A DNA stretch of 39,266 nucleotides, taken from the NCBI GenBank assembly GCA_023399815.1, contig JAEWOJ010000130.1:1-39266 (forward strand). The letters are read 5' to 3'. Within the stretch, counting starts at the first letter, position 1. Each line of letters opens with the position of its first letter. The notes under the pieces were generated by a model, which searched no databases, was not told the origin of the DNA, and saw nothing but the letters and a program-made list of their open reading frames with translations. The position numbers and the translations under genes are program-made. Positions 8,210-16,268 of the stretch are shown here, piece by piece. The DNA comes from Pseudomonadota bacterium. GTDB lineage: Bacteria > Pseudomonadota > Gammaproteobacteria > Xanthomonadales > Xanthomonadaceae.

Positions 8210-9274
8210 TCACCGTTCCCCGCGCGCGGCGGCCAGCGCCTGCATCGCCGCGACCGGATCGGCGGCGATGCGCTCGCCCGGCTGCAACCCGGCGATCACC
8301 TCGACCGCGTCGCCCACGCGCTCGCCCAGCCGCAGCTGGCGCAGCGACAACCGGCCCTCGGCCAGCACGTACACCGCGCTGACCTCGCCGCGCTGTACCA
8401 GCGCCGACACCGGCACCTGCGGACCGGCGCCGGCCGCCAGCGCCGGGAACGCGACCCGCGCGGTGCTGCCCGGCGCCGGCGCCGGCGTCAACGCCGGCAA
8501 CTGCACGCGCACCTTCACCGCATGGGTGGCCGCGTCGGCGGCGGGGAACACGGCCACCTGTGCCGCCTCGATCCGGCGGCCGTCGGCGAAGACGATGCGC
8601 GCGCGCCGGTCCTGGCCGATCGCCGCCGCCTCGGACTGCGGCACGCTGACTTCGATGCGCAGCGCATCGGGCGCGAACAGCGTCAGCAACCGCTGCCCGC
8701 TGCCGACGCTCTCGCCCGGCTCCACGTCGCGGGTAGCGACGATGCCGGCATAGGGCGCACGCACCGTGGTGTAGAGGCTCTGCTGGCCGGCATCGGCCAG
8801 CCGCGCGCGCGCGGCGTCGCGGGCGGCCAGGGCGGTGTCGCGGGCGGCCCGCGCCTGGTCCAGCTGCGCCCGGGAAACGTACTGCCCATGCGCCAGATCC
8901 GCATGCCGGCGGTAGTTCAGTTCCGCCTCGCTGGCGCCGGCCTCGGCCGCGCGCAGCTGCGCGCGCGCCGCATCCACGCCGGCCTGCTGCTCGACCGCGC
9001 TCAACCGCAGCAATACCTGCCCGGCCGCGACCCGGTCGCCGACGTCGATTGATACCTCGCCGACGCGGCCGCCGGTCTGCGCCGACAGCGTGGCCTGGCG
9101 CACCGCCTCGACCACGCCGTCCCAGGCGCGCCCGTCAGCCGCGGCGGCCTGCACCGGCACGGTGGGCAGCCCCTCGATCGCCGCCTGCGGCGGCGTCCTT
9201 CCTTCCCCGCCACAGGCGGCCAGCGCGGCGGCCAGCAGCAGCGGCAGGAACGGGCGTATCGGGCGATGGTTCAC
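8210..9274 (-). CDS. RND efflux periplasmic adaptor (HlyD/MFP family), lipoprotein
   Basis: The 354-residue membrane-fusion protein starts with a hydrophobic segment ending in the lipobox ALAAC (Cys21), so it should be anchored in the inner membrane facing the periplasm. The pattern is typical: a barrel-sandwich half (about 60-95), a helical hairpin rich in Ala/Arg/Gln (about 95-165), the second lipoyl half with VRAPYAGIVATRDVEPGE (about 173-190), then beta-barrel and membrane-proximal domains (about 195-350). It lies 10 bases after the DUF2892 gene stop and one base before the permease start, forming one operon. No outer-membrane TolC-like gene follows, so the pump must borrow one. Confidence 0.85.
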   Translation of the reverse strand: MNHRPIRPFLPLLLAAALAACGGEGRTPPQAAIEGLPTVPVQAAAADGRAWDGVVEAVRQATLSAQTGGRVGEVSIDVGDRVAAGQVLLRLSAVEQQAGVDAARAQLRAAEAGASEAELNYRRHADLAHGQYVSRAQLDQARAARDTALAARDAARARLADAGQQSLYTTVRAPYAGIVATRDVEPGESVGSGQRLLTLFAPDALRIEVSVPQSEAAAIGQDRRARIVFADGRRIEAAQVAVFPAADAATHAVKVRVQLPALTPAPAPGSTARVAFPALAAGAGPQVPVSALVQRGEVSAVYVLAEGRLSLRQLRLGERVGDAVEVIAGLQPGERIAADPVAAMQALAAARGER

Positions 9275-9284
9275 GGCGCCTGCC

Positions 9285-9488
9285 TCACTTGAAGGCGCAG
9301 CCGCCGGGCACGCCCAGCTTGCGGAACAGGATCGCCGCCGGGCAGAAGCCGGTCACACTGGCCTGCAGCAGATTCGCACCGACGAAGGCGGTCAGCCACA
9401 GCCACAGCGGCGAGACATAGTGGGCCAGCGCCAGGCTGGCCAGGATCATCACGCCGGCGAAGGCGAGTACGGCACGGTCGAGGTTCAT
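9285..9488 (-). CDS. DUF2892 (YgaP-type transmembrane) protein
   Basis: A 67-residue membrane protein with two hydrophobic helices (about 7-22 and 27-42), followed by the family motif GFCPAAILFRKLG. This is the same module found at the C terminus of YgaP-type membrane rhodaneses. Standing alone it commonly accompanies sulfur-transfer genes, and here it lies between sqr and the RND adaptor, with stand-alone rhodaneses across the divergent promoter. The Cys in GFCP is conserved. Its biochemical role is unknown; a part in sulfide or persulfide handling at the membrane is inferred from context. Confidence 0.82.
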   Translation of the reverse strand: MNLDRAVLAFAGVMILASLALAHYVSPLWLWLTAFVGANLLQASVTGFCPAAILFRKLGVPGGCAFK

Positions 9489-9516
9489 GGTGGTTCTCCA
9501 GTGGTGGCAAAGGGAT

Positions 9517-10788
9517 TCAGCGCACGCGCATCACGCCCAGCAGCTTCAGCACGTACTTTTCGTAGACCGGCTCGGTGTTGCCGGTGCGCATCTTCATCAG
9601 GAAATATTTCTCGAACGCCACCTTGGCCAGATGCACCCAGCGGCCGACGCGGGCCCAGGTGAGGTTGCGCGGCGGAATCTGCGGCAGCGCCACGAAGGCC
9701 GCGCCGGTATCGCCCATGTCGGCCAGGCAGATCGCGTTCCAGGTGGCCTCGGCGGTCGCCGGCCTGCCAGCCAGCGCGGCCTGGATGTTGCGCGTCACCG
9801 CGGTGACCATCGACTCGATCATGAAGCCGGTCTTGGGCGCGCCGGTCGGCACCGGGGTCTGCTCCACCGGCGGGATCGCCACGCACACGCCGAGCGCATG
9901 CACGTTCGGATGGGCCGGGTTGCGCTGGTGCCGGTCGATCAGCACGAAGCCGCGCGGGTTGCACAGGCCTTCGATGCCGCGCACCGCGTCCACCCCGGTG
10001 AACGCCGGCAGCACCATCGCGTAGCGGAACGGCAGCGCGTGGGTCTTCTTCGGCTTGCCGTCCTCGTCCATCTCGGCCACGTCCATTTCGCCATCGCGCA
10101 CGCCGGTGATCCGGGCATTGACGACCCAGTTGATGTGGCGCTGGCGCAGCTCCGATTCCAGCAGCCCGCGCGAATCGCCCACGCCGCCCAGGCCCATGTG
10201 CCCGATATACGGCTCGGGGCTGACATAGGTGATCGGCACCCGGTCGCGCAGCCGGCGCTTGCGCAGGTCGGCGTCGAGGATCATCGCGAACTCGTAGGCC
10301 GGGCCGAAGCAGCTGGCGCCGGCGGCGGCACCGACCACCACGGGGCCGGGGTCCTGCAGGAACTGCTGGTACGCCTCCCAGGCGCCGGCCGCGTGCGCGG
10401 TGGTGCATACCGACTGGGTGAAGCCGGCTTCCGGCCCCAGCCCCGGCACCTCGTCGAACGCCAGCCGCGGACCGGTGGCGACGACCAGATGGTCGTAGTC
10501 GATGCAGCGGCCGTCGCGCAGGCGCACGCGGCCGTGTCCGGGCTCGACCCGCTCGGCGCCGCACCCCTCGAACGCGATCCCGCGCCGGGCCAGGTGCTCG
10601 GCCACCGGCACCTGGATGTCGGTGGGCTTGCGCCAACCCACCGCCACCCACGGATTGGAGGGCACGAACGAGAACAGCCCACCATCGCCGATCACCGTGA
10701 TCGCCACGTCCGGCCCCAGCGTGCCGCGCAGTTCGTAGGCGGCACTCATGCCGCCGATGCCCGCTCCCAATACGACGACATGTGCCAT
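9517..10788 (-). CDS. sqr: Sulfide:quinone oxidoreductase
   Basis: This 423-residue FAD protein should oxidise sulfide to sulfane sulfur at the inner membrane and reduce quinone. The N-terminal dinucleotide fold is VVVLGAGIGGMSAA (residues 4-17). Three cysteines fit the redox cysteines of sulfide:quinone oxidoreductases: Cys128 (QSVCTTAH), Cys160 (GASCFGPAYEF) and Cys354 (NAICLADMGDTG). The first two coincide in number with the Acidithiobacillus enzyme as I remember it (128, 160, 356). Other matching stretches are GVCVAIPP and PKTGFMIESM. The amphipathic C terminus (VAFEKYFLMKMRTG) suits monotopic membrane binding. GAGGGG lies nine bases before the ATG. It heads the leftward operon and faces the rhodanese/regulator operon. 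No persulfide dioxygenase is seen nearby, so the rhodaneses may take over the sulfur. Confidence 0.85.
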   Translation of the reverse strand: MAHVVVLGAGIGGMSAAYELRGTLGPDVAITVIGDGGLFSFVPSNPWVAVGWRKPTDIQVPVAEHLARRGIAFEGCGAERVEPGHGRVRLRDGRCIDYDHLVVATGPRLAFDEVPGLGPEAGFTQSVCTTAHAAGAWEAYQQFLQDPGPVVVGAAAGASCFGPAYEFAMILDADLRKRRLRDRVPITYVSPEPYIGHMGLGGVGDSRGLLESELRQRHINWVVNARITGVRDGEMDVAEMDEDGKPKKTHALPFRYAMVLPAFTGVDAVRGIEGLCNPRGFVLIDRHQRNPAHPNVHALGVCVAIPPVEQTPVPTGAPKTGFMIESMVTAVTRNIQAALAGRPATAEATWNAICLADMGDTGAAFVALPQIPPRNLTWARVGRWVHLAKVAFEKYFLMKMRTGNTEPVYEKYVLKLLGVMRVR

Positions 10789-10848
10789 GCCACACCCCTC
10801 CCGTCGCGCCGGCCCGGTCCCGGGAAGGGATCGCCATCGCCGGCTTGC

Positions 10849-10895
10849 CTATACATTAGATATTTCTTATATTAGAGTCAACTGAAATATAGAGC
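10849..10895. promoter_or_regulatory. AT-rich divergent promoter/operator of the sulfide island
   Basis: This is a sharply AT-rich patch in otherwise GC-rich DNA, between sqr (ATG 10788) and the first rhodanese (ATG 10904). It holds ATTAGA twice with a 16-bp period (10855-10860 and 10871-10876), ATAT-N5-ATAT at 10860-10872, and an inverted pair ATATTTC (10860-10866) / GAAATAT (10884-10890). BigR/SqrR regulators are known to bind AT-rich imperfect palindromes in their own promoters, so this is the probable operator. I did not fix -10 or -35 positions. Confidence 0.55.
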
Positions 10896-10903
10896 TCTCC
10901 CCC

Positions 10904-11293
10904 ATGCATCCCACCGTCAACGAGTTGATCGCCGCCGCGCGCTCGCGCATACGCGAAGTCGCTCCGGCCGAAGCCGCCGCCTGGCTGGCCGGCGAAGGGG
11001 TATTGGTCGACGTGCGCGAACCGGGCGAATACGCCGCCGGCCACCTGCCCGGCGCGGTGAACCTGCCGCGCGGGGTGCTCGAATTCCAGATCCACGCGCA
11101 CCCGGCCATGGCCTGCACCACCAGCGACGCGCTGGCCCGGCCCGCGCGCCCGCTGCTGCTCTACTGCCTGAGCGGCGGGCGCTCGGCACTGGCCGCCGAC
11201 AGCCTGCGCCAGCTCGGCTTCGCCGACGTGCGCTCGCTTGCCGGCGGCCTGGATGCATGGCGCAATGCGGGCCTACCGATCACCACGAATTGA
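10904..11293 (+). CDS. Rhodanese-domain sulfurtransferase
   Basis: A single-domain rhodanese of 129 residues without a signal peptide. Landmarks are VLVDVREPGEYAAGHLPGAVN (about 33-53) and the active-site loop YCLSGGRSALA with catalytic Cys88. A rhodanese carries sulfane sulfur as a Cys persulfide and passes it to acceptors such as glutathione, sulfite or thioredoxin. It opens the rightward operon, and only two bases separate its stop from the regulator start. The insertion between residues 60 and 80 with Cys71 is slightly longer than in minimal rhodaneses. Its partner is not fixed by sequence; sulfur produced by Sqr is the natural donor. Confidence 0.85.
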   Translation: MHPTVNELIAAARSRIREVAPAEAAAWLAGEGVLVDVREPGEYAAGHLPGAVNLPRGVLEFQIHAHPAMACTTSDALARPARPLLLYCLSGGRSALAADSLRQLGFADVRSLAGGLDAWRNAGLPITTN

Positions 11294-11295
11294 CG

Positions 11296-11643
11296 ATGGC
11301 AAGCAACGACGACAACGGCTTCGATGTGGCGACCATGCGCGCCCACGCCGGCGAGGCGGCGCAGCTGCTCAAGGCGCTGGCCAACGAGAACCGCCTGCAG
11401 GTGCTGTGCCTGCTGGCCGACGGCGAGCGTTCGGTGGGCGAAATCAACACACTGCTGGACCTGAGCCAGTCGGCGCTGTCCCAGCACCTGGCGGTGCTGC
11501 GCGAGGAAGGACTGGTGCAGACCCGCCGCGAGGCCCAGACCATCTACTACGCACTGGCGCCGGGGCCGGCCGCGGCGGTCATGCACACGCTTCACGGCAT
11601 CTACTGCGCCCCGCCGTCGCGCGGCAAGGCAGGCCGCCGGTGA
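11296..11643 (+). CDS. bigR: ArsR-family persulfide sensor, BigR/SqrR-type repressor
   Basis: The 115-residue winged-helix repressor has its recognition segment in LDLSQSALSQHLAVLREEGLV (about 54-74). It has exactly two cysteines, Cys38 (LQVLCLLADGE) and Cys104 (HGIYCAPP). Their spacing of 66 residues equals that of the sensing pair in BigR (42/108) and SqrR (41/107), and the local contexts agree. In those proteins reactive sulfur links the two cysteines and releases DNA. No ArsR-type metal motif (CxCxxC) is present. The ATG at 11296 gives the family's usual N terminus. The gene overlaps the next one by four bases (GTGA). Probable target: the AT-rich region at 10849-10895, controlling both arms. 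Confidence 0.83.
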   Translation: MASNDDNGFDVATMRAHAGEAAQLLKALANENRLQVLCLLADGERSVGEINTLLDLSQSALSQHLAVLREEGLVQTRREAQTIYYALAPGPAAAVMHTLHGIYCAPPSRGKAGRR

Positions 11644-12008
11644 TCGGCCTGCTCAAGGCGCTGCTCGGGCGGGACGGCACGGGCATCGACCCGCGCGCGG
11701 CGCTGCAAAGGATCGAACACGGCGCGGTGCTGGTGGACGTGCGCGAACCGGAGGAGTTCGCCAACGGTCATGCACCCGGGGCCAGGCTCCTGCCGCTGTC
11801 GCGCATCCGCAGCGATGGCGCGGCCGCCCTCGACGCGCTGCGCCTGCCCGCAGGCGGCGAGTGCGAGGTCCTGCTGGTCTGCCGCAGCGGGATGCGCTCG
11901 CGGATCGCCCGGCGCCTATTGGCGAAGGGTGCCCGCTACCGCTGCCTCAACGTCGATGGCGGCATGGCCGCCTGGGCCGCCGCCGGCCTGCCGCTGGTGC
12001 GGCCGTGA
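11640..12008 (+). CDS. Rhodanese-domain sulfurtransferase, CRSGMRS type
   Basis: A second single-domain rhodanese, 122 residues from a GTG start that overlaps the regulator stop. The first part, VLVDVREPEEFANGHAPGA (about 30-48), and the active-site loop VCRSGMRSRIA with Cys81 are clear. The loop resembles that of YgaP- and GlpE-like rhodaneses (CxxGxRS). Its N-terminal VIGLLKALLGRD could lie along a membrane or be a short helix. Having two different rhodaneses around one persulfide sensor suggests a relay or two acceptors. The GTG is inferred from the GTGA overlap; no better start lies in frame nearby. Confidence 0.82.
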   Translation: MIGLLKALLGRDGTGIDPRAALQRIEHGAVLVDVREPEEFANGHAPGARLLPLSRIRSDGAAALDALRLPAGGECEVLLVCRSGMRSRIARRLLAKGARYRCLNVDGGMAAWAAAGLPLVRP

Positions 12009-12051
12009 CCGTCCCGATTTCCCTCTTTCCCTCTATTGATGGAGCCCTGCG

Positions 12052-12408
12052 ATGACCACCGTGAATTCCTACACCGACCTGACCCGCGACATCTCGCGCA
12101 ACCTCACCGCGCTGCGCACCCACAATCCCGACGTGATGCAGGGCTTCGGCGCCCTCAGCAAGGCAGCGATGGCCGCCGGCGCGCTGGACGAGAAGACCAA
12201 GGAACTGATCGCCATGGCGATCGGCGTGGCCAGCCGTTGCGATGGCTGCCTCGGCTTCCATGCCAAGGCGCTGGTGCGGCTGGGCGCGACGCCGGAGGAA
12301 TTCCGGGAGATGCTGGGCGTGGCGGTCTACATGGGCGGCGGCCCGTCGCTGATGTACGCGGCCAATGCGCTGGCGGCGTTCGAGGAGTTCGGCGCGGCGC
12401 AGGCGTGA
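12052..12408 (+). CDS. Carboxymuconolactone decarboxylase / AhpD-like protein
   Basis: This 118-residue protein has the AhpD-type active-site signature: ELIAMAIGVASRCDGCLGFHAKALVRLGA, with Cys63 and Cys66 as a CxxC pair and His70 three residues on. Such proteins are thiol-disulfide or peroxidase-type redox enzymes, and small stand-alone versions often sit in sulfur and oxidative-stress operons. GGAG at 12041-12044 precedes the ATG. It lies 43 bases after the second rhodanese in the same direction and is probably the last gene of the operon. Its physiological electron partner is unknown. Confidence 0.85.
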   Translation: MTTVNSYTDLTRDISRNLTALRTHNPDVMQGFGALSKAAMAAGALDEKTKELIAMAIGVASRCDGCLGFHAKALVRLGATPEEFREMLGVAVYMGGGPSLMYAANALAAFEEFGAAQA

Positions 12409-12487
12409 CGGGACGCCGGTAGCCGTTCCTGCCTTTGCGCGCTGCCGTTCGGGGAGCCAGTGGGGATGGCAGCGGCACATGTCGCCG

Positions 12488-12660
12488 CTGCGCCCTGCCC
12501 CCCTCTCCAGGAGGGAGAGGGGCTTTTGGTCCTTCTCCCTTCGGGAGAAGGTGCCCGGAGGGCGGATGAGGGTTGGGCGCCGCAGCGAAAGCCCCGATCA
12601 CAAGCCCCCACGAAATCCCTTGGGACCCGCAGTGCGCCCCACAGGAAGCGCTCCTACAAC
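12488..12660. repeat. Dispersed intergenic repeat and a single REP head
   Basis: The gap between the AhpD-like gene and the kinase 3' end contains the dispersed element (CCCCTCTCCAGGAGGGAGAGGGG, then CCTTCTCCCTTCGGGAGAAGG and GGCGGATGAGGGTTGGG). At 12644-12657 is a lone REP head that reads GTAGGAGCGCTTCC on the minus strand. The TAG of that head is the kinase stop codon. No gene is seen. Confidence 0.6.
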
Positions 12661-15600
12661 GCATCCACCTGCACCAGCGTGCGCGCGGCCAGCAGCCGGT
12701 CCATGACCGACTTCAACGCCAGCGGCCGCACCGGCTTGTGCAGCAGGGTCAGGCCCTGCTCCAGCACCTCGCGGCGCGTGGCCAGGCTGTCGTCGGCGCT
12801 GAGGATCAGGGTCGGCCGCGCGCCGAAACGCGCGCCCAGCCGCCTCTGCAGGGCGGTGCCGGTGTCGCCGTCGTCCAGGTTGTAGTCGAACAGCCACAGC
12901 GCCGCCGGCGCGGCCTGCATCGCCGCGACCGCGCCGGCCTCGGCCGCGGCCTCGGCCACGTCGTAGCCCCAGCCGCGCAGCAGCGTCGCCAGGCCGGCCA
13001 ACGCCGCCGGGTCGTTGTCCACGACCAGCACGCGGATCGCCGCCGGCGCTTCCGCCGCTTTGCCCGCCAGCGCCGCGACCGGGACCGCCGCGAGCGACGC
13101 CGGCGTCGGCGCGGTATCCACCGCCAGCGAGAACACGGTGCCGCGCCCCAGCGTGCTGCGCAGCCGCAGCGGCGCGTCCAGCAGGCCGGCGATGCGGTCG
13201 GCGATCGCCAGCCCCAGGCCCAGTCCCTGCCCGCCGCTGTCCTCGCCGCGGCGGAATTCCTCGAAGATGCGCCGCTGCTCGCCCTCGGCGATGCCCGGCC
13301 CGGTGTCGTGCACCTCGATCCGCAGCCGCCCGTCCTCGCGGCGCGCGCCCAGCAGCACGCCGCCCTGCGCGGTATAGCGCACCGCGTTGGCCAGGAAGTT
13401 CTGCAGCACGCGCCGCAACAGCTGCGGGTCGCTGTTCACCCAGGCGCGGGTCGGCACGTAGTGGAACGCCAGCCCGCGCGCCGCGGCCAGCGCGCGGAAT
13501 TCCGAGGCCAGCGGATCGAGCACCTCGGCCAGCGGCATGTCGCGCGGCTGCGGCACCAGCCCACCGGCCTCCAGCCGCGACATGTCGAACAGGCCGGTCA
13601 GCAGCTGCGTGGTCGAATCCAGCGCGCCGCGGATCTGCACCACCGCCTGCCGCTGCGGCGGTGCGTCCACCTGCTGCGCCAGGGTGTCGGTGAACAGGTG
13701 CGCGGCATGCAGCGGCTGCAGCAGGTCGTGGCCGATGGCGGCCAGGAACCGGCTCTTGGCGTCGTTGGCGCGCTCGGCCTCGCGCTTGGCCGATTCCAGC
13801 AGCGCGGTGCGCTCGCCCACGCGCTGCTCCAGGGTCTCGTTGCTGCGCATCAGTTCCTGCTCGGTGCGGCGGAACTCGGTGACGTCGGTGAAGGTGGCGA
13901 CGAAGCCGCCGCCGGGCATCGGGTTGCCGCGGATCTCGACGATGCGGCCATCGGGGAACACGCGCTCGGTCAGGTGCGGAGTGCCGGCGCGCATGAAGGC
14001 CAGGCGCCGGTCCACCGCGCGCTCGTCACCGCCACGCTCGGGCATCGCATGCAGCGCCCAGCGGGTCAGGTCCATGATCGGCCGGCCGACCTGCAGCAGC
14101 TCGTCGGGGAAGCCGAACAGCTGCGCGTAGGGCCGGTTCCACGCCACCAGCCGCTGCTCGCGGTCGATCACGCTGATGCCCTGGCTCATGTTCTGCAAGG
14201 CCGCCTGCAGCACCTGCTGGTTGAAGCGCAGGTCCAGCGCGGCCTCGCTGACGATGGCCGCGACCGTGGCCAGTTCCCCGCTCTCGCGGCGCGCGGCGTC
14301 CAGCAGCAGCCGCGCCGAGGCGGCGCCCAGCACGGCGGACAGTTCGCGCTCGACGCTGGCCTCGATCGGCGCCGGCACCGGTCCCTGGCGCGGCGCGTCG
14401 GCCAGCAGCCGCTGCACCTTCTCGTAGGGCAGGAAGCGGCGGCCGGCATCGCGCAGCGCATCGGCATCGAGATTGCGGCGGGTGCGGTCGGGCGTGTCGC
14501 GCCGCCACACCATCGCCAGCAGCGTCACCGCCGTGCCGACGAACAGGCTGGCGCCGACCGCGCGTCCCAGCGGGCTCCAGCCGGTCAGGCCGAACAATTC
14601 GCCCGGCGCCAGCCAGTGCCAGCCGAACGGCCCATCGGCCAGCCACGCCGGCACCCGGCCGCCGTTTTCCAGCAGCGTCGGCAACAGCAGCACCCACGCC
14701 CAGGTGACGAAGCCGGCCAGCACGCCGGCGATGGCCGCGCGCGGCGGCGTCTGCGGCCGCCAGATCGCGAAGCCCAGTACCGGCACCAGCGTGGCCATCG
14801 CCGAGAACGAGATCGCGCCGATGTCGGCCAGCACGTTGCCGCCGCCGATCGAGCGGCTGTAGGCCCAGGCCAGCAGCATGATCACGCAGATGCCGGCGCG
14901 CCGCAGCCACACCAGTTCGCGGCGGTGGTCGCCGCCGGCGCGCGCCCAGGTGCTGCGCAGCAGGCCCGGCGCGAACCAGTGGTTGCCGATCATCAGGCTC
15001 AAGGTCAGCGTGCTGACCACCACCATGCCGGTGGCCGCGCTCAGGCCGCCGAGGAAGGCGAACAGCGCCACCCCGGTATGCCCGGCCGAGAACGGCAGCG
15101 CCAGCGTGTACATGTCGCTGGGCACGCTGTTGCCCAGCAGCGCGCTGCCGGCGCGCGCCAGCGGCAGGATCGGCAGCGCGATCAACAGCAGGTACAGCGG
15201 GAACAGCCAGCGCGAGGTGCGGATGTCGGCCGGGTCGCGGCACTCGACCACGCCGACGTGGAACTGGTGCGGCAGCAGGAACATCGCCAGCGCGCCGAGC
15301 AGCACCAGCGGCACGAAACCGCCGGCCGGCGCGTCCACTGGCGCCGCCGGCGGCGTCGCCACGCCGTCCAGCCCGAACCAGACGAAGGCGCCCAGCGCCA
15401 GCATCGCGCCGAGCTTGAACAGCGATTCGGCGGCCATCGCCAGCACCAGCCCGCGGTTGTGCTCGGACACGTCGGCGCGGCGCGCGCCGAACAGCATCGC
15501 GAACAGCGCCATCGCCAGCGCCACGTACAGCGCGCTGTCGCGCCAGGGCGCCGCATCCTGCACGGCATCGGCCGAGCGCAGGGTGAGCATGCCGAAACTC

Positions 15601-16016
15601 ATCGCCACCGCCTTGAGCTGCAGCGCGATGTAGGGGATCAGGCCGAGCGCGGCGATCAGCGTCACCGTCGCCGCCAGCCACGCATCGCGCCCCAGCCGCG
15701 CGGCGATCAGGTCGGCCAGCGAGGTCGCGTTGGTCTCGCGCGCCAGCCGCACCAGCCGCACCATCATGCCGATGGCCAGCGCGTAGAACAGGATCGCGCC
15801 GACGAAGGTCGGCGGCAGCGGCCAGCCGTAGCGCGCGGCCTGGGTCACCGTGCCGTAGAACGTCCACGAGGTGCAGTGCACGGCCAGCGACAGCGCATAG
15901 ACGTGGCGCCAGTGGCGGGCGAGCACCGCCGGCCGGCGTTCGCCGTACAGCGCGACGCCGAACATCAGCACCAGCCAGGCCACTCCGGCCAGCGCCACCG
16001 TCACCAGGCTCAACAT
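12654..16016 (-). CDS. crbS: SSS-domain hybrid sensor histidine kinase/response regulator, CrbS/MxtR-like
   Basis: This is a 1120-residue hybrid kinase. Residues about 1-490 form a sodium:solute-symporter-like domain with about 13 membrane segments (early signature ALSLAVHCTSWTFYGTV, then IPYIALQLKAVAMS). A PAS domain follows at about 590-720 (QNMSQGISVIDREQRLVAWN), then a coiled coil, HisKA with phospho-His763 (AIGHDLLQPL), HATPase_c with DTGPGI and GQGLGLGLAI, and a C-terminal receiver with Asp1044 (LWLFDYNLDDGD). This order is that of CrbS/MxtR kinases, which act with a NarL-type regulator on acetate and short-chain metabolism; such a regulator is at 3869-4531. The ATG at 16016 starts the first membrane helix. 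The stop TAG lies inside a REP head. Signal and regulon in this organism are inferred. Confidence 0.82.
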   Translation of the reverse strand: MLSLVTVALAGVAWLVLMFGVALYGERRPAVLARHWRHVYALSLAVHCTSWTFYGTVTQAARYGWPLPPTFVGAILFYALAIGMMVRLVRLARETNATSLADLIAARLGRDAWLAATVTLIAALGLIPYIALQLKAVAMSFGMLTLRSADAVQDAAPWRDSALYVALAMALFAMLFGARRADVSEHNRGLVLAMAAESLFKLGAMLALGAFVWFGLDGVATPPAAPVDAPAGGFVPLVLLGALAMFLLPHQFHVGVVECRDPADIRTSRWLFPLYLLLIALPILPLARAGSALLGNSVPSDMYTLALPFSAGHTGVALFAFLGGLSAATGMVVVSTLTLSLMIGNHWFAPGLLRSTWARAGGDHRRELVWLRRAGICVIMLLAWAYSRSIGGGNVLADIGAISFSAMATLVPVLGFAIWRPQTPPRAAIAGVLAGFVTWAWVLLLPTLLENGGRVPAWLADGPFGWHWLAPGELFGLTGWSPLGRAVGASLFVGTAVTLLAMVWRRDTPDRTRRNLDADALRDAGRRFLPYEKVQRLLADAPRQGPVPAPIEASVERELSAVLGAASARLLLDAARRESGELATVAAIVSEAALDLRFNQQVLQAALQNMSQGISVIDREQRLVAWNRPYAQLFGFPDELLQVGRPIMDLTRWALHAMPERGGDERAVDRRLAFMRAGTPHLTERVFPDGRIVEIRGNPMPGGGFVATFTDVTEFRRTEQELMRSNETLEQRVGERTALLESAKREAERANDAKSRFLAAIGHDLLQPLHAAHLFTDTLAQQVDAPPQRQAVVQIRGALDSTTQLLTGLFDMSRLEAGGLVPQPRDMPLAEVLDPLASEFRALAAARGLAFHYVPTRAWVNSDPQLLRRVLQNFLANAVRYTAQGGVLLGARREDGRLRIEVHDTGPGIAEGEQRRIFEEFRRGEDSGGQGLGLGLAIADRIAGLLDAPLRLRSTLGRGTVFSLAVDTAPTPASLAAVPVAALAGKAAEAPAAIRVLVVDNDPAALAGLATLLRGWGYDVAEAAAEAGAVAAMQAAPAALWLFDYNLDDGDTGTALQRRLGARFGARPTLILSADDSLATRREVLEQGLTLLHKPVRPLALKSVMDRLLAARTLVQVDAL

Positions 16017-16067
16017 GCGTGTGGGTTCTTCATCGGCATGGCGGGCAGGATAAAGCCAGATGCAGGC

Positions 16068-16134
16068 GTAGGAGCGACGCCAGTCGCGATGGGGCTTCAC
16101 CGGGAAAGCCCCTCGCGACTGGCGTCGCTCCTAC
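16068..16134. repeat. REP palindrome, complete copy
   Basis: GTAGGAGCGACGCCAGTCGCG and its exact inverted copy are separated by a short loop (TGGGGCTTCACCGGGAAAGCCCCT region). This is the clearest copy of the REP class and lies just upstream of the kinase gene. It serves as the reference for the REP interrupted at 26920/31087. Confidence 0.9.
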
Positions 16135-16157
16135 AGGGCTACGGATGCGGGGGCAAC

Positions 16158-16190
16158 AAAAAACCCACCCCACGCAGCACGTGGGGTGGG
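16158..16190 (-). terminator. Rho-independent terminator of the TonB receptor gene
   Basis: A perfect 11-bp stem (CCCACCCCACG / CGTGGGGTGGG) with a five-base loop is followed, on the minus strand, by six T residues. It lies about 80 bases beyond the receptor stop and would keep receptor transcripts out of the kinase gene. Confidence 0.85.
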
Positions 16191-16268
16191 CTCGTCAGTG
16201 GGAGAGGACCGGGCCGGCAAGGCTGTCGCCTTGGTCCGTCACCCGTTCCTCGCCACTCGGTCGCGGCC

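Noticed and set aside
4615..8382. A 1255-codon open frame opposite the RND pump
   Set aside because: Antisense shadow of a GC-rich gene; low-complexity His/Gln/Arg/Asp product, while the minus strand shows clear RND motifs.
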